Notes under the pieces: model-generated
The model's input: only the letters and a program-made list of their open reading frames with translations
Told to the model about the DNA's origin: nothing
Databases searched by the model: none
Source: Thermoanaerobaculia bacterium
Lineage (GTDB): Bacteria > Acidobacteriota > Thermoanaerobaculia > UBA5066
DNA length: 46,709 bases
Assembly: GCA_022071945.1 (NCBI GenBank)
Contig: JAJVIN010000066.1
Span: 1-46,709 of the forward strand
Direction: 5' to 3'
Made by a program: the position numbers and the translations under genes
Shown here: positions 7,966 to 15,781 of the stretch, in pieces
Position numbering within the stretch: the first letter of the stretch is position 1
Layout of the letters: each line of letters begins with the position of its first letter

Positions 7966-8373
7966 TCAGTCCTCTCCTTCCCTTCGTATGTTGCCGTGAC
8001 ACCAGCTTGAAAGTTCCGACAGTTTGCCCGGCGACGGGGTCTTCCAGCTCGACGACAAGTGGAGCTCGAGCCCGTCCGCCAGGATGATCCGAATCCACGT
8101 CTCCCGAGACGGCTCTGGAAGCGGCGCGGCCCTGGACGCCGCCTCTGGCTCTCCGGATGGGGCCGCGCGGATCTCCTCCAGCGTCCTTCCGGATTCCTGC
8201 ATCCCGCGCACCGCTATCAGACGCTCGAGATGCTCCTTGCCGTAATGCCTTCCCCGGCCCACCCCGAGGGGCGGCGGCAAGAGGCCTTCCTGGATGTAGT
8301 AGCGAATGGTCCGCCGGGATACCCCGCCGAGCTGCGCCAGCTCCTCGATTCCGTAGCGTGTCTCACCGTCCAT
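7966..8373 (-). CDS. MerR-family transcriptional regulator
   Basis: 135 residues. The N-terminal 70 form a MerR winged helix (YGIEELAQLGGVSRRTIRYYIQEGLLPPP, then GRGRHYGKEHLERL), which binds DNA between a -35 and a -10 box. The C-terminal half has no cysteines placed for metal binding (its only Cys is in the last 15 residues) and no known effector domain, though IRIILADGLELHLSS is beta-rich. It heads a two-gene unit with the VIT/VWA gene. There is no Shine-Dalgarno sequence before the ATG, and the promoter geometry implies a leaderless message. Autoregulation is likely from the dyads in the promoter. Confidence 0.82.
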   Translation of the reverse strand: MDGETRYGIEELAQLGGVSRRTIRYYIQEGLLPPPLGVGRGRHYGKEHLERLIAVRGMQESGRTLEEIRAAPSGEPEAASRAAPLPEPSRETWIRIILADGLELHLSSSWKTPSPGKLSELSSWCHGNIRREGED

Positions 8374-8408
8374 ACGGTAAATATGGACAGCTACTGTCGC
8401 ATTTTCAA
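8368..8408 (-). promoter_or_regulatory. Probable leaderless, autoregulated promoter of the MerR/VIT-VWA operon
   Basis: On the minus strand TTGAAA (8408-8403) and CATATT (8385-8380) are 17 nt apart, and the start codon begins 7 nt past the -10. Transcription would therefore begin at or next to the ATG. The dyad GACAG-TAG-CTGTC (8386-8398) fills the spacer, the typical MerR position. A second perfect repeat, GTCCATA-N7-TATGGAC (8368-8388), spans the -10 and the start codon. Confidence 0.55.
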
Positions 8409-8587
8409 GGGTGGAGTGTCTCTTTTTTTCTGCTTTCGCTCGGATCGGGGAAAAGGCCGGAACGAGGCCTTTCCTCCCGCCAGGGGACCCGCGAACCGTG
8501 GGTTCTCGACCGCCACAGGAGGGCCCTTCCCGAATCCGCTCCGGCGGGGGTGCCGGGGGGCCCGGGCTCGAAGGCTAAACTCGCGGC

Positions 8588-10618
8588 GTGTTCGGGCGCG
8601 AGTTCCTCAGAGATGCCGCGGTCATCCTGGCCGCGTCTTTTCCCGTCCTCTTCCTGTGCCGGCGGTTGCGTCTGCCGCAGATCGTCGGCTTCTTGGTGAC
8701 GGGGATCGCGATCGGGCCGCACGCGCTCGGCTGGCTGGCGGACGCCGCGAGAGTCGAGGGGATCGCGGAGTTCGGCGTGGTCTTGATTCTGTTTTTCGTG
8801 GGCCTGCAGTTCCCGGTCACGAAGCTGTTTTCGCTCGGGCGGACCGCCCTCGTGGGCGGGTTCCTGCAGATGTCGCTGACGACGGGAGCGATTGCCATTC
8901 TGAAGATGGCGGTGGGATCTCCGTGGAACGAGGCTGTCTTCTACGGAATGCTGATTTCCGTCTCCTCGACGGCGGTGATCCTGCCGATCCTCTCGGCGCG
9001 AGACGAGGTGGCGGCGCCCTTCGCGAAGCGGTTCCTCGGGATCTCGCTCTTCCAGGATCTGGGAGTCATTCCTCTCGTCTTGCTTCTCCCGGCGCTGGCG
9101 ACGACCTCGGGGGGCGGGCCCTCGACTCTTGCGGTCGCGACCCGGGTGGCGGTGGCCATCGTCGGTGTCGTGATCCTTGTCGCGGGTGCGCGTTTCGCGG
9201 TGCCCCGGCTTCTCGACCAGATCGTCCGTCTGGGGAGCCGGGAGAGCTTCACGGGGGGCGTCTTCGTCGTCGTGATCGTCTTGATCTCACTCGCCGAGGA
9301 AGCGGGGGTGTCGGCGGCGATGGGAGCGTTCGCGGCCGGCATTGTGTTGGGGGAGAGCGAGCACGTTCACGAGATCGCCGCCACGCTGTCTCCCTTTCGC
9401 GATTTGCTGTCGAGTCTTTTCTTCGTATCGATCGGGATGCTGCTCGAGCCGCAGACGGTCCTGTCCCGTCCCTGGGTGATTCTCTTCGCGGTCGGCGCCG
9501 TTCTTCTGATCAAGGCCCTCTTCGCTCATATCGCGCTTCTGGCGGCAGGGACGTCGCCGAGGACGGCCTTTCGGGCGGCTCTCGCTCTCGCCACGGTTGG
9601 AGAGTTCTCGTTCGTCCTCGCGACGGCGGGTGGCCGTCTCGGTCTGCTCCCCGCCGAGTCGCAACAGACGTTCGTCGCCGTGGCTGTCGTGACCCTGACT
9701 CTCGCTCCCTTCTTGCTCATGGCGGGACCGAGGCTGGCGGAGCGTCTCTCGGAGCGTGTCGAGGGTCTCGAGGACGATTCCGGCCATCACGGGCCGAAGC
9801 TCGCCCGGCACATCGTCATCATCGGATATGGCCTGAACGGGCGCAGCGTGGGCCGCGTCCTCCACGACACCGGGATCCCGCAGGTCGTCCTGGAGCTCGA
9901 TCCGGAGAGGGTGGCGCTGGCGCGGCGGGACGGCGTCCGGGTGATCCGGGCGGATGCGACGGGACCGGAGGCCCTCGAGGCGGCGGGTGTGGCGAATGCG
10001 GCCGGAGTCGTGATCACGATTCAGGATCCGGACGGAGCGCGGCGGGCGACGCGGCTGTGCCGGCACCGGACGGACTCTGCCCGAATCATCGTCCGGACAC
10101 GGTACGTGCACGAGGTCGAGATCCTCAGGCAGGCCGGAGCCGACGAGGTCATTCCCGAGGAGTTCGAGACCTCGATCGAGATCGTGGCGCGGGTCCTCCG
10201 GATGCTGCACGTTCCGGGCAATATCCTGGCGACCCAGCTCCGGCTGCTGAGGGACGAGGGATACCTGAGGCTTCGGGACCCGCAAGGAAAAGCCAAGGAG
10301 GGGAGGCGGCTGTCGGCGTTGCTGGCGGCCGGGACGACCGACCTGTTTCTCGTCATGCCCGAGACGGCGGCGGACGGAGTCACGCTTTCGGACCTTCGTC
10401 TCACGGACCTCCACGTGGCGGTGCCGGCGGTGATCCGCGATGGGAATCCGATCGCTCCCGTCCCGCTCGAGTTCATCTCCCAGGCAGGCGACACCCTCGT
10501 TCTGGCCGGCGCGCACGAAGACCTGGCCGCGGCCACGGCGCGGCTCGAGGCCCTTCGCGCGGCCGGTTCAGTCGAGGTCGAATCCCAAAACGAGCGCCAG
10601 CTGACGAACTCCGATTAG
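8588..10618 (+). CDS. KefB/KefC-type CPA2 monovalent cation:proton antiporter with RCK domain
   Basis: 676 residues. A 12-13 helix Na+/H+ exchanger domain (about 5-385) carries FQD at 155-157 and the CPA2 pattern LFFVSIGM. It is followed by a TrkA-N/RCK nucleotide-binding domain beginning at about 407 with the dinucleotide motif GYGLNG (413-418) and an acidic residue closing the second strand (LELD), then a TrkA-C domain (about 560-650). This order is that of K+ efflux systems gated by cytosolic ligands; whether it is glutathione-gated like KefC cannot be told. It starts with GTG, and no strong RBS is visible. Its last 51 bp overlap the 3' end of the convergent GH57 gene. Confidence 0.88.
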   Translation: MFGREFLRDAAVILAASFPVLFLCRRLRLPQIVGFLVTGIAIGPHALGWLADAARVEGIAEFGVVLILFFVGLQFPVTKLFSLGRTALVGGFLQMSLTTGAIAILKMAVGSPWNEAVFYGMLISVSSTAVILPILSARDEVAAPFAKRFLGISLFQDLGVIPLVLLLPALATTSGGGPSTLAVATRVAVAIVGVVILVAGARFAVPRLLDQIVRLGSRESFTGGVFVVVIVLISLAEEAGVSAAMGAFAAGIVLGESEHVHEIAATLSPFRDLLSSLFFVSIGMLLEPQTVLSRPWVILFAVGAVLLIKALFAHIALLAAGTSPRTAFRAALALATVGEFSFVLATAGGRLGLLPAESQQTFVAVAVVTLTLAPFLLMAGPRLAERLSERVEGLEDDSGHHGPKLARHIVIIGYGLNGRSVGRVLHDTGIPQVVLELDPERVALARRDGVRVIRADATGPEALEAAGVANAAGVVITIQDPDGARRATRLCRHRTDSARIIVRTRYVHEVEILRQAGADEVIPEEFETSIEIVARVLRMLHVPGNILATQLRLLRDEGYLRLRDPQGKAKEGRRLSALLAAGTTDLFLVMPETAADGVTLSDLRLTDLHVAVPAVIRDGNPIAPVPLEFISQAGDTLVLAGAHEDLAAATARLEALRAAGSVEVESQNERQLTNSD

Positions 10619-12970
10619 CTCGGCGGACGTCCCCAGGAGGGGATAGAGAAGCTCCTGAGCCTCGTCGAGGTTGACGGGGACTCCTAGCGCCGAGGCGATC
10701 GAGACGGTTCCGAGGGCCTTCTCGACGCTCGACTCCGACGCGTGGTCGGCCACCGCCTTGACGGCGTGGACGATCATCTTCTCGAAGTGCGACGTCACCT
10801 TGTCTCTCGCGACCGTGACGCCGTTTCTCTCGGCCTCTCTCAGGAGAGAAAGAGCCTCTGCGTAGTCGGAAGGGTCGAGGCTGCCGTCCTGGGGGAGAAC
10901 GGCGTTCTCGAAGCGGCGCGCGAGGGCGAACTCGGCCGCGAGCCGCAGCAGGGCCGGCATCTCGAATCCGCCCCGTCTGAGCATTTCGATGACGCGGCGG
11001 TTGTCGTCATAGATCCGGGTGTATTGCAGGGCGAGGGTGTCGAGAAGGTCCGAGAAGACTCTGTTGAAGAGATCGGTCCGGGTGTCGGTCGCCAGGTGCT
11101 CGAGGCCATAGGCGTCGGGTCCGAACTCACGGTCGAGCATCCGGAAGATGGACGGCATCGAGGCGGCAACGAAGTGCGCATCGAGCCGCTCGATCGTCTT
11201 GGCGAAGAGGTCGTCGCCAGGGAAGGGCCGGACAAACCCGTAAAAGTCGGCGCCACCGATGAAGATGGCGGCGGTGGCGAAGTCGTAGAGCCGTCCCGTG
11301 TGGGCCGCCTGCAGGCGCGTGCGTCCCGTTCCGATCCGGAACCGCCCCTCCTTGCGGTCGGAGTAGGAGGAGATCGAGTAACGGAATCCAGCTTCTTCCC
11401 CCTGCTCGGGCATGTGGCCGCCGAGGCGCGTCAGGGCGATGGAGGCGGCGACCTGCGGCGGCGACACCCGGCTCGGCAGGACCGACCTGGCGTAGATCTC
11501 CGCGCCGTTTCCTCTTGCGGGGAGGTTGCTCCTGGCCTCGGCCAGTCTCTCGAGGAAGGGCTTCTCCTGGATGGAAAGGCCGATGGACTTCATCTCGTCG
11601 ATGAGGCGTCCCGCGTACTTGAGAACCTGGATCGTCTCGATGCCTCCGAGGTCGTTGAAGAACCAGCCGCAGCTCGTGAACATCCCCATCGAGAAGCGCT
11701 GGGTCTCGAGAAGGCACATGGCCCGCACGTGGTCTTTCTGTGTCAGGCGGCGGGCGCGCGTCCGCTTCATGAAGGCGCCGATCGGACGCGAGGGGTCGAG
11801 GAGCCTATCGATGTAGAGGTCTCGTGCCTCCCAGGGATCGGTGAAGAAGTCGTGGCCGTTCTCGAGAAAGGCCCGATCGGCCTCGGCCTTGAGCCACGAC
11901 AGCGCGGTTCTGAGCGGAGCCCGCCAGTCCTGGCGCCAGGAGGGATCTCCGCCGGTCTGGCAGCCGCAGTGCTCCTTCCAGCGCGCCAGCCCGTGAGGAC
12001 AGCTCCACGACGTTCCCTCTCCGCCCGGCCCCGGGCTGAGCTCCACGTCGAACTCGGGAGGGCAAGACTCGAGGACCCTGCCATAGTTCGTGACAGAAAA
12101 GCCGCGGCGAGGCGCCTCCTTCGAAAGCGCGTAGGCCAGGCACCGGTCGCCGAAACGGGAGTGATGCCCGTAGCTCTCGCCGTCGGTGGCGGCGTGGACG
12201 AGGCGGCTTCCTCCCTTCGATTCCCTCTGGAACCGGTCGATGAGGCCCTGGCTCGAGGCCAGAGCGCCCTCGAACGCAATCGCCCGCGCGATGGCGGCGT
12301 CGTAGAAGAAGAGGCTGATGGACCGGCCGGAGCCGTCCGGGTGAAGGAACCGGTAGGGGATCGAGGGATCGAGGGTGCTCGCGGTGACGGGAGTCCAGTG
12401 TTCGGCGCCGAACCTTCGGATCCGGCCCGCCTGGGAGGGATCGAGGATCGTGAAGCGGACGCCTTCGTCGATCAGATAGCCGAGAACCGTGGGGTTGCAC
12501 GCGGTTTCGGGGAGCCACATGCCTTCCGCCGGCCGGCCGAAGTGGTGAGCGAAAAACGCCAGGCCCCACCGGATCTGCGTACGGGCGTCGTGCTCGTCCA
12601 GGAGCGGGAGGATCGGGTGGTTGAACGGCTGAGCGATGGCGTTGCCGTGCCCGTCGTTGCGCAGCCGGCTGGCGCGGTCCGCCTCGAGGATCCGAGCGAA
12701 GGTGCGCGGGTGGTGAGCCGTCATCCAGCGCGCCAGCGTCGGACCGACGTTGAAGCTCATCAGCTCGTAGTTGTTCACGATCGCCGTGACGTGGCCCGTC
12801 TGCCCGAACACCCGGGCGAAGGCATTCGGCCGGTAGCACTCGGCGTGAATGCGCTCGTTCCAGTCGTGGAAGGGAGCCGCGGAGGCCTCCTTTTCGATCC
12901 GGCCTGTCCAGGGGTTCTCCCGGGGGGGCTGGTAGAAGTGGCCGTGGATGACGAGGTGCGGCTGGCTCAT
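10568..12970 (-). CDS. Glycoside hydrolase family 57 protein with DUF3536 domain
   Basis: The 800-residue protein opens with HGHFYQPPRENPWTG (9-23), the signature of GH57/DUF3536 enzymes. MWLPETACN follows with Glu155 as likely nucleophile, then ATDGESYGHH with Asp263 as likely acid. The C-terminal half (from about 430) is the DUF3536 region (SCGWFFNDLGGIETIQVL). GH57 enzymes act on alpha-glucans such as glycogen or amylopectin in the cytoplasm; the exact reaction of this subgroup is not established. There is no signal peptide. The 3' end overlaps the antiporter gene by 51 bp, and the divergent acyltransferase starts 92 bp upstream. Confidence 0.87.
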   Translation of the reverse strand: MSQPHLVIHGHFYQPPRENPWTGRIEKEASAAPFHDWNERIHAECYRPNAFARVFGQTGHVTAIVNNYELMSFNVGPTLARWMTAHHPRTFARILEADRASRLRNDGHGNAIAQPFNHPILPLLDEHDARTQIRWGLAFFAHHFGRPAEGMWLPETACNPTVLGYLIDEGVRFTILDPSQAGRIRRFGAEHWTPVTASTLDPSIPYRFLHPDGSGRSISLFFYDAAIARAIAFEGALASSQGLIDRFQRESKGGSRLVHAATDGESYGHHSRFGDRCLAYALSKEAPRRGFSVTNYGRVLESCPPEFDVELSPGPGGEGTSWSCPHGLARWKEHCGCQTGGDPSWRQDWRAPLRTALSWLKAEADRAFLENGHDFFTDPWEARDLYIDRLLDPSRPIGAFMKRTRARRLTQKDHVRAMCLLETQRFSMGMFTSCGWFFNDLGGIETIQVLKYAGRLIDEMKSIGLSIQEKPFLERLAEARSNLPARGNGAEIYARSVLPSRVSPPQVAASIALTRLGGHMPEQGEEAGFRYSISSYSDRKEGRFRIGTGRTRLQAAHTGRLYDFATAAIFIGGADFYGFVRPFPGDDLFAKTIERLDAHFVAASMPSIFRMLDREFGPDAYGLEHLATDTRTDLFNRVFSDLLDTLALQYTRIYDDNRRVIEMLRRGGFEMPALLRLAAEFALARRFENAVLPQDGSLDPSDYAEALSLLREAERNGVTVARDKVTSHFEKMIVHAVKAVADHASESSVEKALGTVSIASALGVPVNLDEAQELLYPLLGTSAELIGVRQLALVLGFDLD

Positions 12971-13062
12971 GGACTCGATGATCTTCCTTGCGAAACCCTT
13001 ATCGGCGTCCGATGCCTGTCTGTCAAGCGGACACGGCCCGCTCCGGTTTAGGATCCCGCCGG

Positions 13063-14403
13063 ATGCGAACGGTCCTGACCTGGGTTCTGAGGCTCGTCCT
13101 GAGGATCTTCTACCGCGAGATCGAGGTGAAGGACCTCGAGCGTCTGCCGCGGGAAGGGCCCGTGATCGTCGTTCTCAATCACCCGAACGGTCTGATCGAT
13201 CCCCTCTTCATCCTGTGTTTGTCGCCCCGGCCGGTCTCTTTTCTCGCCAAGGCCCCGCTCTTTCGGATGCCCCTCCTCGGAGCCGCGGTTCGGGCGCTTG
13301 GTTCCATTCCCGTCTACCGCAAACAGGATGAAGGCTCCGACCCCGCGCGAACGCGGGAGACCTTCGAGAAGGCCAGTGCCCTCTTGAAGTCCGGCGGCGT
13401 TCTGGCCCTTTTCCCCGAGGGGACGACGCACGACGATCCCAGGATGAAGGCTCTGAAGACCGGCGCGGCCCGCATCGCGCTGGGGGCCGCGGCCCTCAAC
13501 GAAGGGGAGAGACCCGTCACGGTCGTCCCCGCTGGCTTGACCTTTCCCGACAAGGGGGTTTTCAGGAGCCCGGCCCTGCTTCAGTTCGGTGAGCCGATTG
13601 CCGTTTCCCCTGTCGAGATGAGTCCCTCCGGGTCTCCGCCCGCGGCCTCGGTCGAGGCGCTCACCCGGGAAATCGAAGATCGGATCGAAGCCGTGATCCT
13701 GCAAGCCGAGACGGCGGAAGCCCTTTCGCTCGCCGCCATGGCCGAGCGCATCATGGCCTCTTTCGGGCCCGCGCCTGCCGGACTGGCGGAGAGTGTGGCG
13801 ATGAGACAGCGCCTCGTCGATGGCTACGGGCGCCTGAAGAACGAGAGCGAGATCGAGATCGGGCGGCTGGCGGGCCGCGTTCGCCGATTCGAGGAAACGC
13901 TCAGGCTTCTCGGACTCGATCCGTCGCTGCTGTCTCCCGGGGTTTTCACGCTTTCGGCCGTCTCGCGCGCCACGCTGCGCACGTTCTTCGTCAGCATCCT
14001 CCTGCTTCCGCTCGCCATCCCGGGCATCCTCCTCCATTTCCCGGCCTACACGCTGGCGCGATTGCTGGGCCGCAGGTTCGCGAAGAACGACGTGAGCATC
14101 ATGGCCACGGTCAAGATCCTCGCTTCCCTGGTCTTCTATCCGCTGACCTGGGGTGTCGTGGCGGTGGGAACCTACTTTCTCGGGGGGCTCGCCTGGTCCC
14201 TCGCATCCCTCGTTCTCGGCCCGGTTTCGGCTCGTGTCGCTCTCTACCTTCTCGAGCACCTCGACACTTTCGTCGCCAGCGCTCGAGCCTTTCTTCTGCT
14301 CGTCTTTCGCCGTTCCCGGTTTCTTGCCCTGGCCTCGGAGCGCGACGCGATCAGGGAAAAAATCCTGGCGCTTGCCCGCCGGCTGGAATCCGCGAGGTCC
14401 TGA
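13063..14403 (+). CDS. PlsC-like 1-acylglycerol-3-phosphate acyltransferase with C-terminal membrane region
   Basis: 446 residues from the ATG at 13063. The acyltransferase domain has NHPNGLID (His40 and Asp46, a spacing of five rather than the canonical four residues, as also seen in the GPAT-like subgroup with NHPNSFLD), FLAKAPLF, and LFPEGTT as the phosphate-binding motif. After about residue 300 come at least three hydrophobic segments that PlsC itself lacks. A role in acylating lysophosphatidate or a related glycerolipid at the inner membrane is expected. A frame open from 12988 would add 25 residues with no RBS. The gene is 25 nt upstream of lhgO and probably co-transcribed. Confidence 0.82.
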   Translation: MRTVLTWVLRLVLRIFYREIEVKDLERLPREGPVIVVLNHPNGLIDPLFILCLSPRPVSFLAKAPLFRMPLLGAAVRALGSIPVYRKQDEGSDPARTRETFEKASALLKSGGVLALFPEGTTHDDPRMKALKTGAARIALGAAALNEGERPVTVVPAGLTFPDKGVFRSPALLQFGEPIAVSPVEMSPSGSPPAASVEALTREIEDRIEAVILQAETAEALSLAAMAERIMASFGPAPAGLAESVAMRQRLVDGYGRLKNESEIEIGRLAGRVRRFEETLRLLGLDPSLLSPGVFTLSAVSRATLRTFFVSILLLPLAIPGILLHFPAYTLARLLGRRFAKNDVSIMATVKILASLVFYPLTWGVVAVGTYFLGGLAWSLASLVLGPVSARVALYLLEHLDTFVASARAFLLLVFRRSRFLALASERDAIREKILALARRLESARS

Positions 14404-14428
14404 AGAGCCTGGCGTCTAGAATGGAGGT

Positions 14429-15700
14429 ATGTCGTCCGGTGCATCGGGTCCGGCGCCGCCGAAAGTTCTCGTGGCGGGCGCCGGCATCGTCGGACTGGCC
14501 ACGGCCCTGAAACTCTCGACCCTCTGCCGGGCCTCGGTCCTCGTCGTGGAGGCGGAAGAAGGGGTTGCGCGCCACCAGACCGGCCGCAACAGCGGGGTCA
14601 TTCACTCGGGTCTCTACTACAAGCCGGGTTCCCTCAAGGCCCGGCTCTGCCGGTCCGGGCGGCTTTCGCTCATCGACTTCTGCCAAGAGAGGTCGATCCC
14701 GCACGAGATCTGCGGGAAGCTGGTCGTGGCGACGACCGAGTCCGAGAAGGCGTCCCTTTCCGCGCTCGAGGAGAGAGGGCGCGCGAATGGCCTCCTGGGT
14801 GTTCGCCGGATCGAGGGCGGGGAGATTCCCGGGTACGAACCGCACGCGCGAGGGGTTGCCGCTCTCGTCGTGCCCGAAACCGGAATCGTCGACTACGCCG
14901 CGGTCGCGGGAGCGATGGCGGCGGCGATCCGGGAAGCGGGCGGCGAGGTGCGGCCATCCGCGCGGCTCCTCGGCCTTTCAAGGACGGCCACGGGACTTCT
15001 CGCCGAGACGTCCGCGGGTCCGTTTCCGGCTGACTACCTCGTCAATTGTTGCGGACTCCAGTCCGACCGCGTGGCCCGGACGTGCGGCGTCGCTCCCGGG
15101 GTGAGGATCGTGCCGTTTCGGGGCGAGTACTACGATCTCACCCCCGAAAAGCGTGAGCTCGTGAAGAACCTGATCTACCCGGTTCCGGATCCCCGTTATC
15201 CGTTCCTCGGAGTTCATTTCACGAGGCGGGTGGACGGCACTGTGGAGGCCGGTCCGAACGCCGTTTTCGCCTTCAAGAGGGAGGGGTACACGCGGACCAG
15301 CCTTTCCGTCAGAGACACATTCGATTCGGTCACCGCTCCCGGGTTCTTCTCGTTCGCGAGGACGAACTGGCGCGCCGGAATCGACGAGTTCCGGCGATCC
15401 TTCAGCAAGCGGCTCTTCGTGGCCGCGCTGCAGAAACTGATTCCCGAGATTGTGGCGGCCGGCGTGACGCGCGGCGGGTGCGGTGTGAGGGCCCAGGCGC
15501 TCGACTCGGCGGGCCGCCTCGTCGACGATTTCCACGTCGTCTCGGGCGAACGGACGATTCATGTCCTCAACGCTCCCTCTCCCGCGGCAACGGCCTCGCT
15601 CGCCATCGGCGAGGCGATCGCGGGACGCGCGGCTCGCGAGTTCGGGCTGAGTCGCCTCTCTGGGGCCGGCGTCTCGGAAGCCTTCACCGCTTTGCAGTGA
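14429..15700 (+). CDS. lhgO: L-2-hydroxyglutarate oxidase/dehydrogenase
   Basis: 423-residue FAD-dependent oxidoreductase of the DAO family. The N-terminal dinucleotide motif GAGIVGLATAL is followed by family signatures HQTGRNSGVIHSGLYY, KPGSLKARLC, PFRGEYYDL and VPDPRYPFLGVHFTRR. It oxidises L-2-hydroxyglutarate to 2-oxoglutarate and passes electrons to the quinone pool, a repair or lysine-catabolic role. GGAGGT directly precedes the ATG, unusually close (about 1-2 nt), so initiation could be inefficient. It lies 25 nt after the acyltransferase gene and converges on ybbP. Confidence 0.92.
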   Translation: MSSGASGPAPPKVLVAGAGIVGLATALKLSTLCRASVLVVEAEEGVARHQTGRNSGVIHSGLYYKPGSLKARLCRSGRLSLIDFCQERSIPHEICGKLVVATTESEKASLSALEERGRANGLLGVRRIEGGEIPGYEPHARGVAALVVPETGIVDYAAVAGAMAAAIREAGGEVRPSARLLGLSRTATGLLAETSAGPFPADYLVNCCGLQSDRVARTCGVAPGVRIVPFRGEYYDLTPEKRELVKNLIYPVPDPRYPFLGVHFTRRVDGTVEAGPNAVFAFKREGYTRTSLSVRDTFDSVTAPGFFSFARTNWRAGIDEFRRSFSKRLFVAALQKLIPEIVAAGVTRGGCGVRAQALDSAGRLVDDFHVVSGERTIHVLNAPSPAATASLAIGEAIAGRAAREFGLSRLSGAGVSEAFTALQ

Positions 15701-15781
15701 TTTCCGCGCGGCCGCGTCGAGACCTCCGTTCGACGCCTCGATGGCCCTCGGCTTCCCGCGGTCTCGAAGCGGTGACCCGCC

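Noticed and set aside
5529-8087. An 852-codon plus-strand frame opposite the VIT/VWA gene
   Set aside because: Arg/Gly/Leu-rich translation with no domain; the minus-strand frame carries an intact VIT-VWA protein.
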